Positions 31,564 to 38,309 of a stretch of DNA of 38,309 nt are shown piece after piece. The DNA is taken from assembly GCA_014190095.1 (NCBI GenBank), contig BJFW01000010.1, forward strand, positions 1 to 38,309, read 5' to 3'. The position numbers were made by a program, and so were the translations under genes. The DNA comes from Actinomycetes bacterium. Its GTDB lineage: Bacteria; Actinomycetota; Acidimicrobiia; Acidimicrobiales; Ilumatobacteraceae. The notes below the pieces were generated by a model. The model did no database searches. It saw nothing but the letters and a program-made list of their open reading frames with translations, and had not been told where the DNA came from. Each line of letters begins with the position of its first letter. Position 1 is the first letter of the stretch.

Positions 31564-31580
31564 CCTAGGCTGACCTACAT

Positions 31581-32009
31581 ATGAGTACTCGAAAATTAAT
31601 TATGTGGGCATTGTTTTGTGGAGTACTGATCCTTGGTGCGGGCTTATTCAAACTGTGGCAAACCACAGGTGAAGGAGCGAAGGTGCAATTGCTGCAACTT
31701 GGAGAATCGGCACTGTTGGGAGAAATGACCGTTTCGGTGAATTCGGTGTCGAAGACCGCAACTCAAACCCTTGTTGAAGTGACGATGCAAGGAGTAGATG
31801 GCGCGGACGCCCAGTCGGGTTGGCGCATGTTGGTTGGCGCTGTGATCAGCGAGGCTCAACCGTTGTCGAATGGCTCGGGTATCCCGTGCACTACGACGAA
31901 GCTCGCAGAGCCAACAACATGCACCATTGCATTTCCTGTGTCTGAAGGCACGCCAACGATTGCCTACATTCGCGCGGGACAGCAAGAACAGTGGGCTACG
32001 ACACCGTAA
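31581..32009 (+). CDS. Hypothetical membrane-anchored extracytoplasmic protein
   Basis: 142 aa, family not recognised. Residues 5-25 (KLIMWALFCGVLILGAGLFKLW) form an uncleaved signal anchor. The outer part has beta-strand character and two cysteines (IPCTTTKL and TTCTIAFPV) that could form a disulfide outside the cell. It is 30 nt upstream of lpd on the same strand; a functional link is not evident. Only 17 nt separate its ATG from the divergent OB-fold gene, so it probably has a leaderless or nearly leaderless mRNA. Confidence 0.72.
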   Translation: MSTRKLIMWALFCGVLILGAGLFKLWQTTGEGAKVQLLQLGESALLGEMTVSVNSVSKTATQTLVEVTMQGVDGADAQSGWRMLVGAVISEAQPLSNGSGIPCTTTKLAEPTTCTIAFPVSEGTPTIAYIRAGQQEQWATTP

Positions 32010-32039
32010 TCTTGAACCGTTATCGTTATCCACAAGCAA

Positions 32040-33455
32040 TTGAAAGAGGTGGTGCGTACGGCTGAGCAATTTGATCTTGTGGTCATTGGTGGCGGCCCTG
32101 GTGGCTACGCATCTGCTTTCTATGCAGCCTCTGCGGGCATGACTGTTGCGCTGATTGAGCGCGAGGTCATTGGCGGCACATGCTTGAACCGTGGATGTAT
32201 TCCGGCGAAGGCATTCCTTGAGACTGCAGCAGCGAATCGGCACGTGCAACACGCTGGTGATTTTGGAATTAATGCAACAGTAAACGGAATCGATTTTGGT
32301 GTTGCTCAAACCCGAAAGCAGACCATTGTGAATGGTTTGGTTAAAGGATTGACGGGTTTAACTAAGACAAAGAAAGTTACGTACTTGTTGGGTACGGGTT
32401 CACTCGGTCCGAACAAAACAGTGACTGTGCAGTTGGCTGACGGAAGCACGCAGCAACTTCAAGGTAAGAACATTGTGATTGCAGCAGGTTCAACTCCGCG
32501 AACGATTCCTGGGTTCACGCCAGGCGGTCCAATCATGACTTCTGATGAAGTGTTGATGCTGAGCAAGATTCCACAGCGCATTGCAGTGATCGGCGGTGGC
32601 GCAATTGGTTGTGAGTTTGCCTCGACATTTGCCGACCTTGGCTCGCAAGTAACCATTCTTGAAGGACTACCAAAAATTTTGCCTGGACTTGACCCCGACT
32701 TGGCGTTCGTTGTGGAGAAGAGTTTCAAGAAAAAGAACATTGAAATTCGAACTGGTGTGAAAGTAAACGGTCACGAGCCAACAGGCACTGGTACGACTGT
32801 GTTGTTTGGTGAAGGCGAACGACTGGAAGTTGACGCGGTAGTGGTTTCGGTTGGGCGTAAACCATTTACTGAATTGCTTGGACTTGCAGGAACTGCGGTG
32901 CACGTAAGTGACCGTGGGTTTATTGATGTTGACGGGTATTGCCAAACTGGCGAACCAGGTGTGTATGCCGTTGGCGACATTGTGAACACTCCGCAACTTG
33001 CACACGTTGCATATTCAGAAGCAATCGTTGCCGTGAAGCACATGCGCGGTGAAGTGGTGTACCCAGTGATGTATGACCGAGTTCCATGGGCAATTTATTG
33101 CCATCCTGAAGTTGCGTGGGCTGGACCTTCTGAAGAGGCAGCAATTGCTGCAGGGCACGATGTTGTGGTTGCGAAGCACGCATTCCGTTCAAACAGTCGC
33201 GCAATGATTCTTGGCGAAACCGACGGCTTAGTGAAAATCATCGCGAAAAAGAACGCTGATGGAACTCCTGGCCAAGTACTTGGTGTGCACATGGTTGGTC
33301 CGTGGGTTACCGAACAGTTGTCGGGTGGCTACCTGGCGGTGAACTGGGAAGCAACCGTGGATGAAATTGCAGAATTCATTCAGCCGCACCCGTCGCTTTC
33401 TGAAACATTTGGAGAAACAGTGCTGTCACTTACAGGCCGCACCATTAACGGTTAA
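32040..33455 (+). CDS. lpd: Dihydrolipoyl dehydrogenase (E3)
   Basis: 471 aa. The FAD motif is DLVVIGGGPGGYASAFYAASAGMTVALIE (12-40), the redox disulfide is GGTCLNRGCIPAK (Cys48, Cys53), the NAD motif is IAVIGGGAIGCEFASTFADLGSQVTILE, the second FAD motif is GVYAVGDIVNTPQLAHVAYSEA, and the catalytic His-Glu pair is in the C-terminal HPSLSETFGE. It reoxidises the E2 dihydrolipoyl arm using NAD+. The start is uncertain: the track uses TTG 32040, and GTG codons at 32049 and 32052 are alternatives, but none has a well-spaced ribosome site. It is followed after 21 nt by the E2 gene. Confidence 0.95.
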   Translation: MKEVVRTAEQFDLVVIGGGPGGYASAFYAASAGMTVALIEREVIGGTCLNRGCIPAKAFLETAAANRHVQHAGDFGINATVNGIDFGVAQTRKQTIVNGLVKGLTGLTKTKKVTYLLGTGSLGPNKTVTVQLADGSTQQLQGKNIVIAAGSTPRTIPGFTPGGPIMTSDEVLMLSKIPQRIAVIGGGAIGCEFASTFADLGSQVTILEGLPKILPGLDPDLAFVVEKSFKKKNIEIRTGVKVNGHEPTGTGTTVLFGEGERLEVDAVVVSVGRKPFTELLGLAGTAVHVSDRGFIDVDGYCQTGEPGVYAVGDIVNTPQLAHVAYSEAIVAVKHMRGEVVYPVMYDRVPWAIYCHPEVAWAGPSEEAAIAAGHDVVVAKHAFRSNSRAMILGETDGLVKIIAKKNADGTPGQVLGVHMVGPWVTEQLSGGYLAVNWEATVDEIAEFIQPHPSLSETFGETVLSLTGRTING

Positions 33456-33476
33456 TCGTTCGAGCAGAGGAGCATC

Positions 33477-34865
33477 ATGGCTGAGATCACACTTCCACAA
33501 CTTGGAGAAACGGTCACCGAAGGAACGATTACGCGTTGGTTCAAAAAAGTTGGCGACACCATTGCTGCCGACGAGCCATTGTTCGAAGTTTCTACTGACA
33601 AAGTTGATACCGAAGTGCCTTCGCCAATTGCAGGAACACTCACCGAAATTCGCGTTGCAGAAGGCGAGACAGTTGCAGTCGGAACTGTGATTGCGGTGGT
33701 GGGTGGAGCAGGCGCTTCACCTGCACCTGCACCAGCACCGGTTGAGGCTCCTGCACCGGTTGCGGCTCCTGCGCCGGCTCCAGCACCTGCGCCGGCTCCA
33801 GCACCTACGCCAGTTGCGACTCCTGCGCCAACTCCGGTTGCAACTCCTGCACCTGCTCAAGTTGCGCAATCAAACAAGTTGCTTTCGCCAGTTGTACGTC
33901 GATTGGTAAACGATCACGGCATCAACATTGATGCTTTGCAAGGTACTGGTCCTGGTGGTCGCATCACTCGCGAAGACGTACTCGACTACATCGATCGCAA
34001 TGGATTGGCTGCGCAACCTGCAGCGACAGTAGTTGCTCCAGCACCAGCGCCAGCGCCAGTTGTGACACCTGCTCCCGCACCAGTTGCAGCACCTGCACCT
34101 GCGCCAACACCGGCACCCGCCGCTGCACCTCGTCCAACTTCAACTCTTGGTGATCGCGAACAAGTAATTCCGTTGTCAAAAATTCGCAGACTTACTGGCT
34201 CGCACATGGTGATGTCGCTTGAAACCAGTCCTCACTCATTCACCGTTGTTGAAGTTGACTACGCAAACGTCGACAAAACGCGCAGCGCAGTAAAGGAATC
34301 GTGGAAAACGAGCGAAGGTTTCAGCCTGACGTACTTGCCGTTTATCAGTCGCGCAGTCGTCGATGCCCTTGCCGAGTTCCCACACTTGAACGCCAGCATT
34401 GAAGGCGACAATTTGATTGTGCATAGCTATGTAGACCTCGGTATTGCGGTTGACCTTGACTATGCAGGACTATTGGTGCCGGTTGTGCGTAGCGCCGATG
34501 CAAAGCGCTTGCGCGCTATTGCTCGCGAGATTCACGATCTTGCATCGCGTGCACGTGGGCGAAAACTTTCACCAGATGAAATCACTGGCGGAACATTCAC
34601 TTTGTCAAATAATGGTTCGGCTGGTGCGCTCATTGCAATGCCAATTATCAATCAACCACAAGTTGCCATTTTGTCGACCGATGCAATTGTGCGCAAGCCA
34701 GTAGTTGTAGCCATGCCAGACGGGAGCGAAAGCATTGCAATTCATCCGATGGGTCACTTGTCAATGTCGTGGGATCATCGTGCATTTGACGGTGCATACG
34801 CAGGCCGCTTCCTTTCTCGTGTGAAGCAGATTCTTGAAACACAGGACTGGTCAGCCGAGCTGTAA
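33477..34865 (+). CDS. sucB: Dihydrolipoamide acyltransferase (E2), SucB/DlaT type
   Basis: 462 aa from ATG 33477 with GAGGAG upstream. One lipoyl domain (1-78) carries Lys42 in DKVDTEVPSP, the DKVxxEV form common in 2-oxoglutarate and actinobacterial E2s. Two Ala-Pro linkers (about 82-128 and 180-222) flank a peripheral subunit-binding domain (SPVVRRLVNDHGINIDALQGTGPGGRITREDV). The C-terminal acyltransferase domain ends with SMSWDHRAFDGAYAGRF, the catalytic His/Asp motif. In mycobacteria the equivalent DlaT serves pyruvate dehydrogenase, so the E2 may partner aceE in this window; SucB is the sequence-based name. It sits between lpd and the lipoate gene. Confidence 0.93.
   Translation: MAEITLPQLGETVTEGTITRWFKKVGDTIAADEPLFEVSTDKVDTEVPSPIAGTLTEIRVAEGETVAVGTVIAVVGGAGASPAPAPAPVEAPAPVAAPAPAPAPAPAPAPTPVATPAPTPVATPAPAQVAQSNKLLSPVVRRLVNDHGINIDALQGTGPGGRITREDVLDYIDRNGLAAQPAATVVAPAPAPAPVVTPAPAPVAAPAPAPTPAPAAAPRPTSTLGDREQVIPLSKIRRLTGSHMVMSLETSPHSFTVVEVDYANVDKTRSAVKESWKTSEGFSLTYLPFISRAVVDALAEFPHLNASIEGDNLIVHSYVDLGIAVDLDYAGLLVPVVRSADAKRLRAIAREIHDLASRARGRKLSPDEITGGTFTLSNNGSAGALIAMPIINQPQVAILSTDAIVRKPVVVAMPDGSESIAIHPMGHLSMSWDHRAFDGAYAGRFLSRVKQILETQDWSAEL
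33718..33860 (+). repeat. Ala-Pro linker coding repeat 1 in the E2 gene
   Basis: Degenerate repeats of GCTCCTGCACC / GCACCTGC / GCGCCGGCTCC encode (AP)n, the flexible swinging-arm linker after the lipoyl domain. The repeat is expected for E2 genes, and is noted because such tracts vary in length and confuse assembly. Confidence 0.85.
34036..34132 (+). repeat. Ala-Pro linker coding repeat 2 in the E2 gene
   Basis: GCTCCAGCACCAGCGCCAG-type repeats encode the second (AP)n linker, between the subunit-binding and catalytic domains. Confidence 0.8.
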
Positions 34866-34886
34866 AGCCAGCCTGCCAGCGCACTC

Positions 34887-36482
34887 ATGAGCACACCCAC
34901 TTCGCCACTTCATGTGAGATGGCTAGGCCGTGTTCCATACTCCGAAGCGCTGGCATTGCAACAGGCCATTTTTGAGCATGGCGTCGATCAGCATTTGTTG
35001 CTTCTCGAGCATCAGCATGTGTTTACCTACGGTCAGCAAGCCAACCTTGAGCAAAATCTGAAATGCAATCCAGATGAAGTTGGAGCAGACCTTGTTTCCG
35101 TTCATCGTGGTGGAGACATCACCTATCACGGACCAGGACAATTGGTTGGTTATCCGTTGCTGAACCTATTGGCAAAACACGGAGACAGCGGTCCTGCAGA
35201 TACTGCTGCATACATCCACGACGTAGAGCAATTAGTTATCGACACTCTGAACGAGCTTGGTTTATCAAATGCAAGTCGAAAAACTGGGTTTCCTGGCGTA
35301 TGGCTAGATGCAGAGATTGCGCAAGCACGCAAGATTTGCGCAATCGGTGTTCGTGTTGCGCGAGGAGCGAGTGAGCGACGAACCATGCATGGTTTTGCGC
35401 TCAACGTAAGCACCGATTTGAGTTTTATGCGCGAGCACATTGTTCCTTGTGGCATAGCGGATTATGCAGTGACATCGCTTGCTGAAGAGGGAATTGCCGC
35501 AACGATGTTTGACGTAGTCAACGTTGTCAGCAAACTTGCCGCCAAGAAGTGGGGAAATGAAAACTCCACGCGATACGACGTTGCTTGGGCTCATCAACCA
35601 GAACGTGATGGACTCAGTATTTCCGTGCGTAAACCCGATTGGATTCGCCCGCATGTGAACCACACCAGCGAAGTGCTACTCACAAAGAAAACGCTTCGTG
35701 ACCTGAATTTGGTGACGGTGTGCGAAGAGGCCGGTTGCCCGAACTTGAGTGAATGTTGGAAAGACGGCACCGCAACGTTCATGGTGCTGGGCGATCGATG
35801 CACGCGAGCATGTGGATTTTGTCTGATTGATACGCGTAAACCACTTGAGCCAGATGCGAATGAACCAGCACGAGTTGCTGAAGCAGTGAAGCGTATGGGT
35901 CTGGAGTTTGCCGTGCTCACCATGGTTGCTCGAGATGATTTAGCTGACGGTGGAATGCAACACGTTGCCAGCACGATTCGTGCGATTCGTAATGAAAACC
36001 CCGACGCACAAGTTGAAGCATTGATTTCAGATGCCAAGGGAACCGATGCGTTGGATGCTGTGTTGAACGAGCGTCCAGATGTGTTGAATCACAACATAGA
36101 AACTGTTGCTCGACTGCAGCGCATGGTGCGGCCTTCTGCTGGATATGCACGCAGCCTGTCGGTGCTCGCTCGCTCTCGTGCAGTGGGGTTGACCACAAAG
36201 TCTGGGTTCATGCTTGGTCTTGGTGAAACTCGCGATGAAGTAGAGGCAACACTGATTGATCTTGCAAGCGTGGGGGTTAACATCGTGACGATCGGACAGT
36301 ACTTGCGACCGAGCGCACAGCACCTTCCAGTGGTGCGCTATCCCGAACCATCTGAATTTAAGCACTACAAGACATTTGGTGAACGACTTGGCATCAACCA
36401 CGTTGAGTCAAGTCCGCTTACTCGTTCGAGTTATCACGCAAAAGACGCACATCGAAATTCATCCCCACTACTTCACGTGTAA
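34887..36482 (+). CDS. LipB-LipA fusion: octanoyltransferase and lipoyl synthase in one protein
   Basis: 531 aa in one uninterrupted frame. The N-terminal domain (about 1-215) is LipB: VHRGGDITYHGPGQLVGYP (72-90), the catalytic Lys149 in ARKICAIGVRV and the thioester Cys188 in IVPCGIADYAVTSL. After a linker of about 30 residues, the C-terminal domain (about 245-525) is LipA: auxiliary cluster Cys279, Cys284, Cys290 (CEEAGCPNLSEC), radical-SAM cluster Cys305, Cys309, Cys312 (CTRACGFC) and the C-terminal RSSY (513-516) that ligates the auxiliary cluster. Normally these are two genes. The protein would transfer octanoyl from ACP to E2 and insert two sulfurs, with the E2 gene 21 nt upstream. Both active sites look intact. 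Pirin follows after 8 nt. Confidence 0.93.
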   Translation: MSTPTSPLHVRWLGRVPYSEALALQQAIFEHGVDQHLLLLEHQHVFTYGQQANLEQNLKCNPDEVGADLVSVHRGGDITYHGPGQLVGYPLLNLLAKHGDSGPADTAAYIHDVEQLVIDTLNELGLSNASRKTGFPGVWLDAEIAQARKICAIGVRVARGASERRTMHGFALNVSTDLSFMREHIVPCGIADYAVTSLAEEGIAATMFDVVNVVSKLAAKKWGNENSTRYDVAWAHQPERDGLSISVRKPDWIRPHVNHTSEVLLTKKTLRDLNLVTVCEEAGCPNLSECWKDGTATFMVLGDRCTRACGFCLIDTRKPLEPDANEPARVAEAVKRMGLEFAVLTMVARDDLADGGMQHVASTIRAIRNENPDAQVEALISDAKGTDALDAVLNERPDVLNHNIETVARLQRMVRPSAGYARSLSVLARSRAVGLTTKSGFMLGLGETRDEVEATLIDLASVGVNIVTIGQYLRPSAQHLPVVRYPEPSEFKHYKTFGERLGINHVESSPLTRSSYHAKDAHRNSSPLLHV

Positions 36483-36490
36483 AGGCAAAT

Positions 36491-37369
36491 ATGACAACGA
36501 CAACTCTTCGCGAAATTGCTGGCACTATTCAGTCACAGCGCACGGTTGAAGGCGGTGGGTTCACCGTTCGACGCCCGTTTCCGACTGCGCAACTAGATCA
36601 GATCGACCCATTTTTGCTACTCGATGAAATGGGGCCAGCAGATTATGCACCAGGCAAAGCAGTTGGCGCGCCAAGCCATCCGCATCGTGGATTCGAAACC
36701 GTGACATACATGTTGTCGGGCAGCATGGTGCACGAAGACTCAACCGGCACCAAAGCGGTGATCAAAAAAGGTGGAGTGCAGTGGATGACTGCAGGATCCG
36801 GAGTTATCCATAGCGAGTTGCCTACTGATGACATGATGAAACTCGGTGGCCGAATGCACGGCTTTCAGTTGTGGGTGAATTTGCCAGCCGCAAAGAAAAT
36901 GATTGATCCTCGTTATCAGGGTTACGAAGCAGAAGAAATGGCCACTGTACATTTGGCAAAGGGTGGACACATTCGAGTGGTTGCCGGGGTGGTGCATGGT
37001 GCGAAGGGTCCTGTTGAGACCACGTCGCCAATGACGTATGCACACGCCGTGTTAGAAGTTGGCGATGTTGTGGAATGGCTGCCAGAAGAAGGACATACCG
37101 CCCTCATTCATGTCTTTGACGGCGAAGCACGTGTGAATGAGTCAACGAGTGTTTCAGGCGAAATGGTGGTGATGCAGAGATCTGCCGGTTTGGTGCGGGT
37201 TGAAGCAACTACAACCACTACTCAAATTCTGATTCTGGGCGGCCAGCCACTCGGTGAGCCTATGGTTCGCTATGGTCCTTTCGTCATGAATACGAAGCAA
37301 GAGATCATTACTGCCGTTGAAGAATACAACGATGGCAAGTTGGTGAAGGTGGGAAGGAACAGCCTGTGA
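36491..37369 (+). CDS. Pirin family protein
   Basis: 292 aa. The first cupin half has the pirin motif PHPHRGFETVTYMLSGSMVHEDSTG with three His/Glu ligand positions, followed by GGVQWMTAGSGVIHSELP (fourth ligand region) and LWVNLPAAKKMIDPRYQ. The C-terminal cupin half ends ILGGQPLGEPMVRYGPFVMNTKQEIITAVEEYNDGK, also canonical. Pirins are metal-binding cupins; some act as quercetinase and some bind regulators, and in Serratia one modulates pyruvate dehydrogenase E1 (family knowledge). Its position behind lpd, E2 and lipBA makes that last role worth noting, but it is inference. It has the site AAAGG before ATG and overlaps the next gene by 4 nt. Confidence 0.92.
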   Translation: MTTTTLREIAGTIQSQRTVEGGGFTVRRPFPTAQLDQIDPFLLLDEMGPADYAPGKAVGAPSHPHRGFETVTYMLSGSMVHEDSTGTKAVIKKGGVQWMTAGSGVIHSELPTDDMMKLGGRMHGFQLWVNLPAAKKMIDPRYQGYEAEEMATVHLAKGGHIRVVAGVVHGAKGPVETTSPMTYAHAVLEVGDVVEWLPEEGHTALIHVFDGEARVNESTSVSGEMVVMQRSAGLVRVEATTTTTQILILGGQPLGEPMVRYGPFVMNTKQEIITAVEEYNDGKLVKVGRNSL

Positions 37370-38309
37370 GTTCAACAATTGCGACTAGTTCCGATTACCT
37401 TGAACGCATCGCCAAAGTTCGCGCAGCCATGACTGCGCAGTACGTGGATGCAGTATTGCTTTCAGTGGGTCATGACCTGCCGTATTTGTCGGGGTACGAA
37501 GCAATGCCGCTCGAGCGTTTGACGATGCTGGTAATTCCGCGTAGCGGACAGGTGAGCATGGTGGTTCCACGTCTTGAGGTTCCGCGTGTTGTTGCACAGC
37601 CGGAAGTGTTTTCAATTGTTTCGTGGAACGAAACCGACAATCCGATTGCAATTGTTGCAAAGTTGTTAGGCGATGCCAAGCGAATTGCGGTTGGCGATCA
37701 AATGTGGGCTCGCTTCTTGGTGGAGTTACTGCCACATGTGCCGGGTGCAACTTTTACCCGTGCGGTAGATGTTGTTGGCGCATTGCGCATGTCAAAGGAT
37801 GCAAGTGAAATTGCCGCTCTTCGTGCAGCAGGTGCTGCAGCCGACAGGGTTGCTGCACAATTGCAGGCAGGCAAGATTCCGCTTATTGGTCGAACTGAAG
37901 CCGCAGTCTCAGCCGATATTTCTTCGCGACTGATAGCAGAGGGTCACGATGTGGTGAACTTTGCAATTGTTGCAGCAGGTGAAAATGCTGCAAGCCCGCA
38001 CCATCACGCGGGGTCACGAGTGATTCAAGCAAATGAAATTGTGCTATGTGATTTTGGCGGAACGATGAATGGATATTGCAGCGATATCACGAGGTGTGTG
38101 TTTACCGGTCAGATTACAAGCGATGTTGCCGATGCATACTCAGTGCTCTTCGAGTCGCAGGCTGCTGGAGTTGCAGCTGGCGTTGTAGGAAATGCATGTG
38201 AAGAAGTCGATCGTGCATCACGTGCAGTGATTGAAAAAGCAGGATACGGGGAGTATTTCGTGCATCGCACGGGTCATGGAATTGGCATGGAAGCCCACGA
38301 AGATCCATA
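37366..38309 (+). CDS. M24 family metallopeptidase (Xaa-Pro aminopeptidase/dipeptidase type), partial
   Basis: The reading frame starts at GTG 37366, overlapping the pirin stop as GTGA, and stays open to the window end, so it is absent from the ORF track. About 314 residues are visible. The N-terminal creatinase-like domain reads YLERIAKVRAAMTAQYVDAVLLSVGHDLPYLSGYEAMPLERLTMLVIP. The catalytic pita-bread domain shows SPHHHAGSR, CDFGGTMNGYCSDITRC (two Asp metal ligands) and HRTGHGIGMEAHEDP (the His ligand). The two Glu ligands would lie beyond the edge. The enzyme likely removes an N-terminal residue before proline. Confidence 0.92.
   Translation, partial: MSSTIATSSDYLERIAKVRAAMTAQYVDAVLLSVGHDLPYLSGYEAMPLERLTMLVIPRSGQVSMVVPRLEVPRVVAQPEVFSIVSWNETDNPIAIVAKLLGDAKRIAVGDQMWARFLVELLPHVPGATFTRAVDVVGALRMSKDASEIAALRAAGAAADRVAAQLQAGKIPLIGRTEAAVSADISSRLIAEGHDVVNFAIVAAGENAASPHHHAGSRVIQANEIVLCDFGGTMNGYCSDITRCVFTGQITSDVADAYSVLFESQAAGVAAGVVGNACEEVDRASRAVIEKAGYGEYFVHRTGHGIGMEAHEDP

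Noticed and set aside
31644-32309. 221-aa minus-strand ORF across the small secreted protein and lpd start
   Set aside because: Cys/Arg-rich shadow of two plus-strand genes; no start signal or domain.
33718-34132. Direct-repeat array suggestive of CRISPR or a minisatellite
   Set aside because: The repeats are in frame and encode Ala-Pro linkers of the E2 enzyme; no spacer structure.
34887-36482. LipB-LipA fusion as an artefact of a missed stop codon
   Set aside because: The linker between the two domains reads through in one frame without a frameshift, and both domains have complete motifs, so I treat the fusion as real pending read-level confirmation.

Overview
The window looks like a piece of chromosome from a free-living, streamlined member of the Actinobacteriota. 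My best guess is an Acidimicrobiia-like lineage, inferred and not proven. Signs of this are: a DinB-type enzyme of the mycothiol-dependent maleylpyruvate isomerase family, a CPWA thioredoxin-fold protein of the mycothiol-dependent type, a homodimeric AceE, a SufS/SufU pair, an actinobacterial HhH-GPD family protein, and a KimA-like permease / TrkA / TrkA / OB-fold block that resembles the mycobacterial ceoB-ceoC neighbourhood. Base composition looks near 50% GC, low for the phylum. Genes are packed tightly, with many 1-4 nt overlaps, abutting stop codons and divergent gaps as short as 17 nt. I saw no rRNA, tRNA, CRISPR array, insertion sequence or prophage, and no stretch over 300 bases lacks a gene.

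Layout. 1-2084 (minus): DUF305 lipoprotein, CopC-CopD fusion and DoxX, a likely copper/redox envelope group. 2198-4349 (plus): a tightly coupled four-gene operon (DUF1185 'amino acid synthesis' protein, EthD-like, VOC, EamA exporter). 4449-6604 (plus): PLP aminotransferase plus a D-2-hydroxyacid dehydrogenase. 6611-9057 (minus): sufC-sufS-sufU without sufB/sufD. 9123-11422 (minus): Phd-like antitoxin, PIN toxin, MBL hydrolase and fatty-acid desaturase in one run. 11516-13104 (plus): acyl-CoA dehydrogenase and a small membrane protein. 13050-16426 (minus): glycosyltransferase, small protein, and two putative mycothiol-linked enzymes. 16451-17464 (plus): small protein and an alpha/beta-hydrolase fold protein lacking its nucleophile serine. 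17465-21793 (minus): galE, HhH-GPD protein, aceE. 21862-24056 (plus): RNase H, SDR, DUF3445 protein. 24057-27807 (minus): TIGR01777 epimerase, FAD oxidoreductase, SRPBCC, argJ. 27857-31563: KimA-like K+ permease (minus), two TrkA/RCK proteins (plus), OB-fold protein (minus). 31581-38309 (plus): small secreted protein, lpd, E2 acyltransferase, a single-ORF LipB-LipA fusion, pirin and a truncated M24 peptidase.

How the genes work together. The right end is a lipoate / 2-oxoacid dehydrogenase unit: lpd (E3), E2 with one lipoyl domain, and one polypeptide carrying both octanoyl transfer and sulfur insertion, which would lipoylate that E2. aceE, about 10 kb away, provides the pyruvate E1. sufCSU would help supply the Fe-S clusters that LipA needs. 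The KimA/TrkA block is a potassium uptake and gating unit. Three perfect-core inverted repeats in intergenic regions (upstream of doxX, sufC and the antitoxin gene) look like operators.

Most notable: the LipB-LipA fusion, the toxin-antitoxin pair translationally coupled to an MBL hydrolase, the operator-like palindromes, and the serine-less hydrolase. I found no system I can confidently call wholly new.
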